From assembly GCA_965236175.1 (NCBI GenBank), contig CBDEAT010000006.1, forward strand, positions 10,395-74,394: a stretch of 64,000 nt of DNA, given 5' to 3'. A model generated the notes under the pieces. It saw nothing but the letters and a program-made list of their open reading frames with translations. It ran no database searches and was not told the origin of the DNA. The stretch comes from Fontibacterium universale (GTDB taxonomy: Bacteria; Pseudomonadota; Alphaproteobacteria; Pelagibacterales; Pelagibacteraceae). The position numbers and the translations under genes were made by a program. This document shows, in pieces, positions 19,028 through 28,401 of this stretch (positions within the stretch are counted from its first letter, which is position 1; every line of letters starts with the position of its first letter).

Positions 19028-19387
19028 TTAAGGACGCCAACTTTCGTAATCAGCTTTAGTCTGTGGTTTGTATTTATTGGGATTATAAGCCTCTTCAGTG
19101 CCTGTCTTGTTTTCTTGATGATCTTTCTGCCATTCATACTTTGAAAATTCAGCCTTAGTTGGAACCTCTTTTATTATATGATGTATCCATGCATGCCACT
19201 CAGGTGGGATTTTTGTAGCCTCTACGTCTGAATTAAAAATAACCCATCTTCTGTCTTTGCTATCAACATAATATTTATTTTTAGAATCATCGATGCCGAC
19301 AAGTTTTCCAAAAAATAGTGTATTTAAAAATGTTCCAATGGTTTGACCATTCCACCAGGTAAAAATAATTTTAAGAAATTTAATCAT
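19028..19387 (-). CDS. NDUFA12-family complex I accessory protein
   Basis: This 119-residue protein matches the NADH:ubiquinone oxidoreductase 17.2 kDa (NDUFA12/B17.2) family, found in alphaproteobacteria and mitochondria. Diagnostic stretches are FGKLVGIDDSKNKYYVD, RRWVIFNSDVEATKIPPEWHAWIHH and the C-terminal YNPNKYKPQTKADYESWRP. The protein sits on the peripheral arm of complex I. It is convergent with accC, 2 nt apart. Its presence is one of the better lineage markers in the window. Confidence 0.92.
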   Translation of the reverse strand: MIKFLKIIFTWWNGQTIGTFLNTLFFGKLVGIDDSKNKYYVDSKDRRWVIFNSDVEATKIPPEWHAWIHHIIKEVPTKAEFSKYEWQKDHQENKTGTEEAYNPNKYKPQTKADYESWRP

Positions 19388-19513
19388 TATAAAAATTTAT
19401 ATTTTTTAAGATATCCACAAAAGTTTTCTATTTCAAGTTGTCTGTTTTTAACTAGACACTTATTACAGATTAAAATAGTGATTTAAAATCATTAAATTTT
19501 TAAGAATCAAAAA

Positions 19514-20359
19514 ATGTCTAAATATATTGCTGAAAGTTTTTATACCTGTTTATTTAAAATTACTCATAATTTACAAGAATTAACAAGCGAAGCTCTTCAA
19601 GAAATCGATAGCAGAAAAGATGGAAAAGTTGAGGTTTTAGACGTTAAATTTAATAAAAGAAAAACAAAATCACTAGCTGAAATACAGGCTAGCAAAACTC
19701 AAAGTAAAGAACAGGAAGTTAAAGAAATCTCCAGTCAAAAAATTAGCGAAAATATAACTTCTTCTATTTTTAATAACATTCAAGACAACAAGACATCGTC
19801 ATTGTCTATTGAAAACAAAGCCTTCAGTGAAAGAAGAAAAATGCCTGATCGCAGAAAAGGCTATATCCAAAAAGCAATGATTGGCGATCATAAAGTTTAT
19901 TTGCATATCGGTGAATATGACGATGGTAGAGTTGGCGAAATTTTTATTGATACGAATAAAGAAGGTGAACTTGTAAGATCTTTAATGAATAACTTTGCGA
20001 TCGCAATATCTTTAGGTTTGCAATATGGTGTTCCTTTAGAAGAATATGTAGATGCATTCATTAATACTAAATTTGAACCATCTGGAAAAGTTAAAGGAAA
20101 TGATAGAATTTTATCCGCTTCTTCAATTTTAGATTATCTATTTAGAGAACTTGCAATTTCTTATCTAGGAAGAGAAGATCTTGCTCATACTCCTTCTATT
20201 AAAAAAACTGATCAAGCAGAAGACTCTGAAGAAAATGCTCAGCTTATTGATGTTCTTAAAAATATTACAAGTAAAGGTTTCTTAAGAAATCAGTACAAAG
20301 AAAAATTAGTAGATCTAAGTAATATTAGATTAAATATTAAGAGCAAAAAAATAAATTAG
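19514..20359 (+). CDS. Standalone protein resembling the C-terminal region of class II (B12) ribonucleotide reductase NrdJ
   Basis: The protein has 281 residues. Residues about 106-240 (RRKMPDRRKGYIQKAMIGDH ... KVYLHIGEYDDGRVGEIFID ... SLMNNFAIAISLGLQYGVPLEEYVDAF ... KFEPSGKVKGNDRI ... SILDYLFRELAISYLGREDLAH) match the region after the catalytic barrel of alphaproteobacterial NrdJ. The reductase barrel, its catalytic cysteines and the terminal Cys pair of NrdJ are all absent. Residues 1-105 look disordered and resemble the NrdJ linker. A role as an accessory or regulatory partner of ribonucleotide reductase is possible but unproven. It may also be a family found as a separate gene in this lineage. 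The ends are clean, with no sign of decay, and it overlaps aspS convergently by 4 nt. Confidence 0.75.
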   Translation: MSKYIAESFYTCLFKITHNLQELTSEALQEIDSRKDGKVEVLDVKFNKRKTKSLAEIQASKTQSKEQEVKEISSQKISENITSSIFNNIQDNKTSSLSIENKAFSERRKMPDRRKGYIQKAMIGDHKVYLHIGEYDDGRVGEIFIDTNKEGELVRSLMNNFAIAISLGLQYGVPLEEYVDAFINTKFEPSGKVKGNDRILSASSILDYLFRELAISYLGREDLAHTPSIKKTDQAEDSEENAQLIDVLKNITSKGFLRNQYKEKLVDLSNIRLNIKSKKIN

Positions 20360-22146
20360 TCTTTCTTAACTAATTTAATATTTAATTCTTTTAATTGTTT
20401 TTCAGAAACATCTGACGGCGCATTCATCATTAAATCTTGAGCATTTTGATTTAATGGAAACATAGTAACTTCTCTTATATTTTTCTCTCCGGCTAATAAC
20501 ATAATAATTCTATCAATCCCTGGCGCTATTCCTCCATGTGGTGGCGCACCATAAGATAAAGCGTTAATCATGCCGCTAAATTTACTATCAACTTCTTCTT
20601 TTGAATAACCAGCGATTTTAAATAATTTATACATTAATTCTGGAACGTGATTTCTAATAGCTCCAGATGACAACTCGATACCATTACAAACAATATCATA
20701 CTGATAGGCTAATAATTCTAATGGGTCTGTTTTGTCGATCAAATCCATCGGGATTTGTGGCATAGAAAATGGGTTATGACTAAAATCAATTTTCTTATCA
20801 ATTTCATTATATTCAAACATTGGGTAATCAGTGACCCAGCAAAACTCAAATACGTTATCTTTTATTAATTCTAAATTTTTAGCAATCTCAGTTCTTGCCC
20901 ATGCTGAAAATTTCTCAGCATTTTTCTTGATATCACACACAAAGAATATGGCATCTCCGCCTACAGCGTTAATTTTTTTACATAAAGTATTTATTGCATC
21001 TTCGGAGAAGAATTTAGCTATAGGTCCTTTTCCTTCTAATTTTCCATTATTACTTTCGAGAATAATATAACCTAGTCCAGAAGCTCCTTCTGTTTTTGCA
21101 CCTTTGTCTAAGTTGTCAAAAAAACTTCTTGGTTTTGAAGATACATTTTTTGCAACAACACATCTTACTACTGATTTTTTTTGAATTAACTTTTTAAATA
21201 TTTCTAATTTAACATCTTCTCTTTCAAAAATTTCAGTAACATCATTAATTTCAATTGGGTTTCTTAAGTCTGGTTTATCTGTTCCAAACTTTAACATTGC
21301 ATCTTTATATTTAAATCTTTTAAAAGGTGTTTTGCTGATAGAATAACCTTTGCTAAATTTTGTAAAAACCTCATGAAGCAACGGCTCAACCACTTGAAAT
21401 ACATCTTCTTGTTCAACAAATGACATTTCAATATCTAATTGATAAAATTCACCTGGGCTTCTGTCTGCTCTTGCGTCTTCATCTCTGAAACATGGAGCAA
21501 TTTGAAAATATCGATCAAAACCAGACACCATAATTAACTGTTTAAACTGCTGAGGCGCTTGTGGAAGAGCGTAAAATTTTCCAGGATTTAATCTGCTTGG
21601 AACTAGAAAATCTCTTGCTCCTTCTGGACTGGAAGAAGTTAGAATTGGAGTTTGGTATTCTAAAAAACCAAGACTCTCCATTTTTTTTCTAATAAATGAA
21701 ATAACATTAGATCTTAAAATAATATTTTGATGTAATTTTTTTCTTCTTAAATCTAAATAACGATACTTTAATCTTATTTCTTCTGAATATTCTTGATCGC
21801 TAAAAACCGGCAAAGGAAGTTCTTTTGTTGAACCCAATATATTAAAATTTTTAATTAAAACTTCAATAGAACCGGTTGCAAGTTCTTTGTTAATTGTCTC
21901 TGCAGTTCTTGCAACAACTTCGCCTTCTATTCGAATAACACTTTCTAATTTAATTTTTTCTAGTGCTGAAAAATGTTCGTTTTTATTGTCAATTACACAC
22001 TGAGTCATTCCATAGTGATCTCTTAAATCAATAAATAATAAATGACCGTGATCACGCTTTTTATGAATCCATCCGGACAGAATAGTTTGCTTACCAATAT
22101 TATTAATTGTAAGTTCCGCGCAATTGTGAGTTCTATATTTATTCAA
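20356..22146 (-). CDS. aspS: Aspartyl-tRNA synthetase AspS
   Basis: This class IIb synthetase is 596 residues with the full bacterial layout: N-terminal OB fold (SGWIHKKRDHGHLLFIDLRDHYG), motif 2 (FRDEDARADRSPGEFYQLDIEMSF), a GAD insertion domain (LGYIILESNNGKLEGKGPIAKFF) and motif 3 (GIAPGIDRIIMLLAGEKNIREVTMFP). Many alphaproteobacteria use a non-discriminating AspRS to make Asp-tRNA-Asn with GatCAB; that cannot be decided here. It diverges from rnd. Confidence 0.97.
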   Translation of the reverse strand: MNKYRTHNCAELTINNIGKQTILSGWIHKKRDHGHLLFIDLRDHYGMTQCVIDNKNEHFSALEKIKLESVIRIEGEVVARTAETINKELATGSIEVLIKNFNILGSTKELPLPVFSDQEYSEEIRLKYRYLDLRRKKLHQNIILRSNVISFIRKKMESLGFLEYQTPILTSSSPEGARDFLVPSRLNPGKFYALPQAPQQFKQLIMVSGFDRYFQIAPCFRDEDARADRSPGEFYQLDIEMSFVEQEDVFQVVEPLLHEVFTKFSKGYSISKTPFKRFKYKDAMLKFGTDKPDLRNPIEINDVTEIFEREDVKLEIFKKLIQKKSVVRCVVAKNVSSKPRSFFDNLDKGAKTEGASGLGYIILESNNGKLEGKGPIAKFFSEDAINTLCKKINAVGGDAIFFVCDIKKNAEKFSAWARTEIAKNLELIKDNVFEFCWVTDYPMFEYNEIDKKIDFSHNPFSMPQIPMDLIDKTDPLELLAYQYDIVCNGIELSSGAIRNHVPELMYKLFKIAGYSKEEVDSKFSGMINALSYGAPPHGGIAPGIDRIIMLLAGEKNIREVTMFPLNQNAQDLMMNAPSDVSEKQLKELNIKLVKKD

Positions 22147-22186
22147 ATCAAACCAGCCTTTTTAATAATAAATTGAGATACAGTTA

Positions 22187-23047
22187 ATGTTCAAAAAAAA
22201 CAATCATAATTTCTCATTTATTAAAAACAACAAAGAACTAGATCAATTTATTGCAAAGATTAAAAATAAAAAAAAATTTTTCTTGGATACAGAATTTGAA
22301 AGAAGATCAACTTATAAAGCAATTATATCTATTATAGTTATTTTTGATGGAAAAAATATTGGAATTATTGATTGTTTAGAAAAAAAAATTAATTTTAAAA
22401 AAATATTTAAATTTTTAAATAAAAAAAATAATACATTAGTAATTCATTCTTGCAGACAAGATCTGGAAATATTTTTACCAATAGTTAAGAAAATTAAATT
22501 TACTGTTTTTGATACTCAAATTGCAGCATTGTTTGACGGTTATACTGAAACTCCCTCATATAAAAAATTAGTCCAAGATTTTTGCAAGATTAGTTTAGAT
22601 AAATCACTACAGAAAGAAGATTGGCTAAAAAGACCAATTAACATTGAGAGGATTAACTACTTAATTAATGATGTTTATTATCTAAAAATAATTTTTAAAA
22701 AGTTAAATATTAAATTAGTTAAAAAAAATAAATTAAAATTATTTAATAAACTAATTAAAAAAGAAATTTTTAAGATTTCTCATGAAGATTATCCTGTTAT
22801 TTTTAAAAAAAAATTAGGTGATAATATTTTAAATAATAAAAAATTTACTAAAATAATAAGTTTCAGAAATAAAATAGCAAAAAAAATAAATCTTCCAAAA
22901 AATTGGGTTTTTTCTGATAAAGAAATTATAAGAAATATAAAAAACGAAGAAATTTCTATTGTTTCTAAAAACTTAAAAAATATAGAAATTAAAAATTTAA
23001 CAAAACTAATTGTGGATTTAAAAAAAAATTTTAATAAAATTAATTAA
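22187..23047 (+). CDS. rnd: Ribonuclease D, short form
   Basis: Ribonuclease D is a 3'-5' exonuclease of the DEDDy family that trims tRNA and other structured RNAs. The 286-residue protein has exo I FLDTEFERRSTY, exo II VIHSCRQDLEIFLP and the exo III area YLINDVYYLKIIF with the Y-x3-D spacing. One HRDC-like region follows (about residues 215-270), against two in E. coli Rnd. The gene is extremely Lys/Ile/Asn-rich, so it is near the A+T extreme of this genome. It overlaps hdaA convergently by 8 nt. Confidence 0.9.
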   Translation: MFKKNNHNFSFIKNNKELDQFIAKIKNKKKFFLDTEFERRSTYKAIISIIVIFDGKNIGIIDCLEKKINFKKIFKFLNKKNNTLVIHSCRQDLEIFLPIVKKIKFTVFDTQIAALFDGYTETPSYKKLVQDFCKISLDKSLQKEDWLKRPINIERINYLINDVYYLKIIFKKLNIKLVKKNKLKLFNKLIKKEIFKISHEDYPVIFKKKLGDNILNNKKFTKIISFRNKIAKKINLPKNWVFSDKEIIRNIKNEEISIVSKNLKNIEIKNLTKLIVDLKKNFNKIN

Positions 23048-23702
23048 TAGCGTTTAGTGCTTGGTTAATAATTTTAGTATTTATTTTTTTTTTATACAAT
23101 AGAGACAATTCATCCAAGTTCTTAACAAACTTAGAAGCGGAGTCATAACTCCTCTCAATATTTTTTAAAATAAAATTAACTTCTTTTGCAGTAATATTAA
23201 TTTGTTTATCAGAAAGCATCTTTGTTAAAATTTGATAGAATAAATCATCAGATGGATTGGTAATTCCGACTGCAACTAATGAATTTAAACGTGAAATTAA
23301 ATCTTTTAATTTAAATGAAATACTTCCTGCTAATTTATTAGAAGTTAAATAAATAAATTTATTTTTACTTATAAAATCATTTAAAATTGTCTGAAAAAAA
23401 ACTTCATCATTAAATAATTCTATATCTTCTATAATTAAAACTTTTTGATTTAATATTAAGTCTAAATTATCTTTATTAACACTTTTCCCTTCAAAAATTT
23501 TAGAATTAGTCTTATCTGAAAAAATTTTTGTTAAATAAGATTTTCCAGATTTTTTTGGACCATAAATATTGATTCCTTTAAAACTCCAATTTGGCCATTC
23601 TTTTATTAATTTGTAAGCTTCATAATTATTTTCTCCTACGCAAAAATCTTCCTCATAATAAAAACTTTTATCTGGAAATTTAAAAACTATTTGATCTTTC
23701 AT
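23040..23702 (-). CDS. hdaA: DnaA-related replication regulator HdaA
   Basis: This 220-residue AAA+ protein resembles DnaA domain III without its DNA-binding domain, as in Hda/HdaA. It has a Walker A GPKKSGKSYLTKIF, a Walker B KVLIIEDIELF, sensor 1 IYLTSNK and the arginine-finger stretch FKLKDLISRLNSLVAVGI. In Caulobacter, HdaA with the sliding clamp promotes hydrolysis of DnaA-bound ATP after initiation. The N-terminal clamp-binding motif is weak here (MKDQIVFKFPDKSFYY). It diverges from purM, a neighbour also seen in other alphaproteobacteria. Confidence 0.82.
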   Translation of the reverse strand: MKDQIVFKFPDKSFYYEEDFCVGENNYEAYKLIKEWPNWSFKGINIYGPKKSGKSYLTKIFSDKTNSKIFEGKSVNKDNLDLILNQKVLIIEDIELFNDEVFFQTILNDFISKNKFIYLTSNKLAGSISFKLKDLISRLNSLVAVGITNPSDDLFYQILTKMLSDKQINITAKEVNFILKNIERSYDSASKFVKNLDELSLLYKKKINTKIINQALNAIN

Positions 23703-23803
23703 AAAAAAACCTAAAACTACATTATTTTTATAAAAAATCTTATTTAAAAACTGATTGTAAAATAAGAAAACAAGTGTATTGCTGAAGTGTTAATATTTTT
23801 TTA

Positions 23804-24856
23804 ATGAATAATTCAAATTTTACCTATCTTAAAAGTGGTGTTGATATCGAAAAAACCACAAATCTAGTTAAATTTATTTCTAAATTATCAAAATCTACCA
23901 AAATTAAAGGGAGTGAAATTAAAAATTTTAAAAACATAGGAGGCTTTGGATCTGTATTTGATCTTGGGCAATATAAAATTAAAGACCCTCTTATTGTAAC
24001 TTCAACTGATGGCGTTGGAACTAAGCTTGAAATTGCAAATCATTTAAATGATTTCAGAACAATTGGCATTGATTTAGTTGCGATGTGCGTAAATGATCTG
24101 ATTGTGCAAGGCGCAAAACCTGTTGTCTTTTTAGACTATATTGCAATCCCAAAAGTTATTGAAAAAAAATACAAACAAATACTATCAGGCATAGCAAAAG
24201 GATGTAGAATTGCTGGCTGTTCTTTATCTGGCGGTGAGACTGCAGAAATGCCTGGTGTGTATACTGGAGATTCTTTTGATTTAGCTGGCTTTGCTGTTGG
24301 TATTGTTGGTAAAAAAAATGTCATCACAGGAAATTCAATTAAACATGGTGATATAATATTAGCAGTGCCTTCAACAGGAGCTCATTCAAATGGATATTCT
24401 TTGATAAGAAAAATTTTGAAAGATAAAAAAATTAAAGTTAAAAAAAATAAAAAATTATACAAAGATCTTTTAACTCCTACTAAAATTTACGTTAAGGAAA
24501 TATTAAAACTTCACAGCATGAAGTTAATTAAAGGCTGCGCACATATCACTGGTGGGGGAATTATTGAGAATTTACCTAGAGTAATTTCTAATAATTACGC
24601 CGCAAAAATAAATCTTTCAAAAATTAAACCAAATAAAGTTATAAAATGGATTAAATCAAATGGCGTTGATGATCAGGAGATGCTTAAAACATTTAACTGC
24701 GGTGTTGGTTTCTGCATAATTGCAGATAAAAAAAATTATCAAAAAATCTCAAAAGTTTTTAATAAATCTTCAAAGCCCTATGAAATCGGGACTATAGTGA
24801 AAAGTAATAATAATAAAAAAATTATATTAAATGAAAAAATTAACTGGAAATATTAA
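23804..24856 (+). CDS. purM: Phosphoribosylformylglycinamidine cyclo-ligase PurM
   Basis: PurM closes the imidazole ring of AIR in purine synthesis. The 350-residue protein has the family's YLKSGVDIEKT start, VTSTDGVGTKLEIA, DLVAMCVNDLIVQGAKPVVFLDY, the SGGETAEMPGVY signature and the C-terminal HITGGGIIENLPRV. The purN start lies inside its last codons (26-nt overlap), which indicates translational coupling. Confidence 0.97.
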   Translation: MNNSNFTYLKSGVDIEKTTNLVKFISKLSKSTKIKGSEIKNFKNIGGFGSVFDLGQYKIKDPLIVTSTDGVGTKLEIANHLNDFRTIGIDLVAMCVNDLIVQGAKPVVFLDYIAIPKVIEKKYKQILSGIAKGCRIAGCSLSGGETAEMPGVYTGDSFDLAGFAVGIVGKKNVITGNSIKHGDIILAVPSTGAHSNGYSLIRKILKDKKIKVKKNKKLYKDLLTPTKIYVKEILKLHSMKLIKGCAHITGGGIIENLPRVISNNYAAKINLSKIKPNKVIKWIKSNGVDDQEMLKTFNCGVGFCIIADKKNYQKISKVFNKSSKPYEIGTIVKSNNNKKIILNEKINWKY

Positions 24857-25409
24857 TGTTGGCGTTTTTATTTCCGGTAGAGGTTCTAATTTAAAAGAAT
24901 TAATTAAATACACTAAAAAAAACAATACTAATTGGAAAATCAAATTAGTTATTTCAAATAAAAAAGAGGCTAAAGGATTAACTTATGCTAAGAAAAATAA
25001 AATTATAAATTACGCAATCGAAAAAAAGAAACCTCATTTTGAAAAAAAGGCTTTAAGCTATCTTAAGAAAAATAAAATTAACTTATTATGTTTGGCGGGA
25101 TTTATGAGAATTTTATCAAAAGAATTTATTCAAAAATGTAAATTTAAAATTATTAATATTCATCCTTCACTACTTCCAAAATATAAAGGTCTAAACACTC
25201 ATGAAAGGGCTATAAAAGCTGGTGATAAATATGCAGGATCTACAGTTCATTATGTAACAGCAAAACTTGATTCTGGTAAAAAAATATTACAAACAAAAGT
25301 TAAAATTTTTAAAACAGATAATGCAAATTCTTTAGCAAAGAGAGTTTTGAAGGCAGAGCATTCAATTTATCCAAAAGCAGTTAATATTGTTTGTAATAAA
25401 ATAGTTTAA
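24831..25409 (+). CDS. purN: Phosphoribosylglycinamide formyltransferase PurN
   Basis: PurN moves a formyl group from 10-formyl-THF to GAR. The 192-residue protein shows VGVFISGRGSNLKELI, LCLAGFMRILSKEF, the catalytic NIHPSLLPKYKG and AGSTVHYVTAKLDSGKKILQ with the active-site histidine and aspartate. The ATG at 24831 overlaps purM by 26 nt; a later start would cut the first beta strand. Confidence 0.96.
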   Translation: MKKLTGNINVGVFISGRGSNLKELIKYTKKNNTNWKIKLVISNKKEAKGLTYAKKNKIINYAIEKKKPHFEKKALSYLKKNKINLLCLAGFMRILSKEFIQKCKFKIINIHPSLLPKYKGLNTHERAIKAGDKYAGSTVHYVTAKLDSGKKILQTKVKIFKTDNANSLAKRVLKAEHSIYPKAVNIVCNKIV

Positions 25410-25411
25410 AA

Positions 25412-25813
25412 CTATTCTTTAAAGAAAAAATCTATCTCAATTTTAGCGTTTTCTTTACTATCAGAACCGTGAACTGAATTTTTGTCTAAAGAAATACCAT
25501 ATAAGTTTCTTATAGTTCCTTTTGCTGCATCTTTTGGATTTGTCGCTCCCATAATTTCTCTATTTTTAAGAACTGCGTTATCGCCTTCTAGCACCATAAC
25601 AACAACAGAACCTGAACTCATGTAAGTGCAAAGATCATTAAAAAATGGTCGTTCTTTATGAACAAAATAAAAGTCCTCAGCCATTTTTTTAGATAATTTA
25701 ATTTTCTTAATTGAATGAATTATTAAAGAGTTTTTTTCAAAAATACTGACTATTTGCCCTATTAAATTCCTTTCAACGGCATCTGGTTTGATTATTGATA
25801 AAGTTCTTTCCAT
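25412..25813 (-). CDS. ndk: Nucleoside diphosphate kinase
   Basis: Ndk balances nucleoside triphosphate pools. The 133-residue protein begins MERTLSIIKPDAVERNLIG and has the active-site histidine in NSVHGSDSKENA, with GATNPKDAAKGTIRN before it. It lacks the last few residues seen in some family members, which is common. It lies 1 nt after the pepA stop and converges with purN. Confidence 0.97.
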   Translation of the reverse strand: MERTLSIIKPDAVERNLIGQIVSIFEKNSLIIHSIKKIKLSKKMAEDFYFVHKERPFFNDLCTYMSSGSVVVMVLEGDNAVLKNREIMGATNPKDAAKGTIRNLYGISLDKNSVHGSDSKENAKIEIDFFFKE

Positions 25814-25814
25814 A

Positions 25815-27281
25815 TTATTCGTAATACTTTTCTACAAATTTATTTAATAATTTAACTCCATAGCCAGTTGCTCCTGTTGGTATAGTATCTAAATCTTTTT
25901 TTGTCCAAGCCATACCTGCAATGTCTAGATGAGCCCAAGGAGTGCTATTTTTTAAAAATCTTTGTAAAAATTGCGCCGCTGTAATAGAACCTGCTCCACC
26001 AGAATAATTAATATTTTGAATGTCTGCAATTTTTGAATCCATTAACTTGTCGTAATTTTTATGTAATGGAAATCTCCAAAGTTTTTCATTTTCAATTTCT
26101 CCGGCTTTAATTAATTTTTCTGACAATTTATCGTTATTAGAAAATAAGCCTGCATACTCACTGCCTAAAGAAACAACTATAGCTCCAGTAAGGGTTGCTA
26201 GATCAACTATTAATTCTGGTTTGTACTGTTCATCAATATAATAAATTGCATCAGCAAGAATTAATCTTCCTTCAGCATCTGTATTTAAAACTTCAATTGT
26301 TTTGCCGGAGTAAGATTTTACAATATCACCAGGTCTTTGAGCTGCGCCACCTGGCATATTTTCAACTAATGCAACTGCGCCAACAACATAAGATTTAGAT
26401 TTTCTAAGAGCTAAAGTTTTCATCAAGCCAACAACAGCTCCTGCTCCAGCCATATCATATTTCATGTCTTCCATAAATTTAGCTGGTTTTAAAGAAATGC
26501 CACCAGTATCAAAACAAACTCCTTTTCCAATAAACGAAAGTGGTTTTTTATTTTTAGAATTATTGGGCTTCCATGTAATAGTTACAAAATAAGGCAAATT
26601 TTTACTTCCTTGAGCAACACCCAATAAAGCATTCATTCCTATTTTTTTCATTTTTGAATAATCAAAAACATCAACTTTAAGTCCAAACTTAGAAAGTTTC
26701 TTAATTTCAGTTACAAATTTTTCTGGATTTAAATAATTAGGCGGTTCAGAAACTAAATCTCTTGTTAAAAAAACTCCGTTAATAATATTTTCAATATCAT
26801 TTTTAATCTTAATAAAAAAATTCTTATTTGATGAAGTAATTGAGAAATTTATTTTTTCTTTTATATTCTCATTTTTTTTAAAAATTGTTTTATATTTTGC
26901 AAAAGAGTATTTTTTTAAGAAACATCCTAAAAAAAAGTTAAAATAATAATTTTCTAAAGATTTATTTTCATTAGAAAAAATAACATTAATTTCTTTTGCT
27001 AATTTAATTTCGCTAATAACTTTACCGCCAGTATTTTGATTCTCAAATTCGTTTTTGTTATCTTTTTGATTTATAAAAATAATTTTTTTGGGTCTTGAGC
27101 TATGGTAGTTAAATACAAAATAATCTTCATCCTTATTTTTTAACAAAATAGAATTAATTTCTTTAATATTTATATCAATGAATGATAGTTTTTTTGAATT
27201 AACCGAAAAATTTTTTTCGCAAAAAAAAATATAAAAATCTGAATTATTATTTACATTTGGAATTATCTTTAAATCTAACAT
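25815..27281 (-). CDS. pepA: Leucyl aminopeptidase PepA (M17)
   Basis: This cytosolic dizinc aminopeptidase is 488 residues. The metal and catalytic motifs are complete: IGKGVCFDTGGISLKPAKFM, KYDMAGAGAVVGLM and the NTDAEGRLILADAIYY signature, followed by DLATLTGAI. The N-terminal 170 residues are divergent and Lys/Asn-rich, as usual for the PepA N-domain. In several alphaproteobacteria pepA lies next to lptF, divergently, as it does here. Confidence 0.95.
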   Translation of the reverse strand: MLDLKIIPNVNNNSDFYIFFCEKNFSVNSKKLSFIDINIKEINSILLKNKDEDYFVFNYHSSRPKKIIFINQKDNKNEFENQNTGGKVISEIKLAKEINVIFSNENKSLENYYFNFFLGCFLKKYSFAKYKTIFKKNENIKEKINFSITSSNKNFFIKIKNDIENIINGVFLTRDLVSEPPNYLNPEKFVTEIKKLSKFGLKVDVFDYSKMKKIGMNALLGVAQGSKNLPYFVTITWKPNNSKNKKPLSFIGKGVCFDTGGISLKPAKFMEDMKYDMAGAGAVVGLMKTLALRKSKSYVVGAVALVENMPGGAAQRPGDIVKSYSGKTIEVLNTDAEGRLILADAIYYIDEQYKPELIVDLATLTGAIVVSLGSEYAGLFSNNDKLSEKLIKAGEIENEKLWRFPLHKNYDKLMDSKIADIQNINYSGGAGSITAAQFLQRFLKNSTPWAHLDIAGMAWTKKDLDTIPTGATGYGVKLLNKFVEKYYE

Positions 27282-27309
27282 AGTGATATAAGATCATATA
27301 CATATCAAA

Positions 27310-28401
27310 ATGAAAAAAAACAAGTTGGGATACTATTTTATCCAAGAATTTTTAAAGAACTATCTTTCTATTCTGTTGGCATTTGGACTTATTATCTGGA
27401 TCACTCAAGCTGTTAGATTGCTCGATTTGATTGGTGAAGAAGGAAATTCTATTAAAACTTATTTTTTATATATTCTATCAATTATTCCAAAATTTTTTTC
27501 AAGAATATCCTTAATAATATTTTTTATATCTTTTGTAGTAACAATCTCAAAATTTGAAGATCATAATGAACTTAGGGCACTGTGGTTTTCGGGATTGGAA
27601 AAAAAGAAATTTATAAATTATCTATTGAGATCTTCCCTTATCTTAATAGTAATACTTGTAATTATCAGATGCTTTGTAGTTCCGTATTTTTCAAATTATT
27701 CAAGATATCTACTTTTAAACACTGGGGTTGGAGCTATTGGTCCTTTATTAAAACAAAATAATTTTAATAATCCTCTTAAAAAAATTACAATTTATGTTGG
27801 AAAAAAAAATCAAATTAATGAACTCGAAGATATCATTTTATTTGAAGATAACGCGGATATAAAAAAAACTATAATAGCTAAATCAGGCGTTGTTATTAAT
27901 GAAAATAATAAAAATTTACTTGTGCTTGTTGATGGCAGTATTCAAGAAGAACGAAAAGATAAAAAAATTTCCATATTAGATTTTGACAAAACAACACTAG
28001 ATCTTAGTCAATATAATAAAAAAACCGTGGATTATTATAAATTTAATGAAATGTTTTTTTTGGAATTAATAAAAAGATTTAATAATAAAAATGACGGACA
28101 ACTTTCTAATATAATTGGCGAACTAAATGATAGAATTATAATGCCTTTATTTATCCCTTCATTAGTTTTATTGGCATGCTTTTTAATTATAACTAACAAA
28201 GAGGTTATTAATAATAATTTGTTAAAAATAATAATTTTTACTTATGGAATTGCGATAATAATAATTAGTGAAGTGTTGTTAGATCTTAGTTCAAAAAAAA
28301 TTTACGCAAGTTTATTTTTATACGCCGCTCCTTTTTTATTTTTAATAATAAATTGGATTTTATTAAATTACTTTCTTAATAGAGAAAATATCAAATCATA
28401 A
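27310..28401 (+). CDS. lptF: LPS export permease LptF
   Basis: LptF is one of two permease subunits of the LptB2FG ABC exporter that lifts LPS from the inner membrane. The 363-residue protein has the YjgP/YjgQ layout: membrane segments near residues 15-35, 55-80 and 98-118, a large periplasmic part, and three C-terminal segments (about residues 280-355). LptG follows with no gap, so the two form a pair. No frame interruption is seen. Confidence 0.92.
   Translation: MKKNKLGYYFIQEFLKNYLSILLAFGLIIWITQAVRLLDLIGEEGNSIKTYFLYILSIIPKFFSRISLIIFFISFVVTISKFEDHNELRALWFSGLEKKKFINYLLRSSLILIVILVIIRCFVVPYFSNYSRYLLLNTGVGAIGPLLKQNNFNNPLKKITIYVGKKNQINELEDIILFEDNADIKKTIIAKSGVVINENNKNLLVLVDGSIQEERKDKKISILDFDKTTLDLSQYNKKTVDYYKFNEMFFLELIKRFNNKNDGQLSNIIGELNDRIIMPLFIPSLVLLACFLIITNKEVINNNLLKIIIFTYGIAIIIISEVLLDLSSKKIYASLFLYAAPFLFLIINWILLNYFLNRENIKS

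Noticed and set aside
19388..19513. Possible tRNA or small RNA gene in the 126-nt gap with a near-DnaA box (ATATCCACA at 19411)
   Set aside because: No cloverleaf or terminator could be drawn, and the box has a mismatch; nothing supportable is left.
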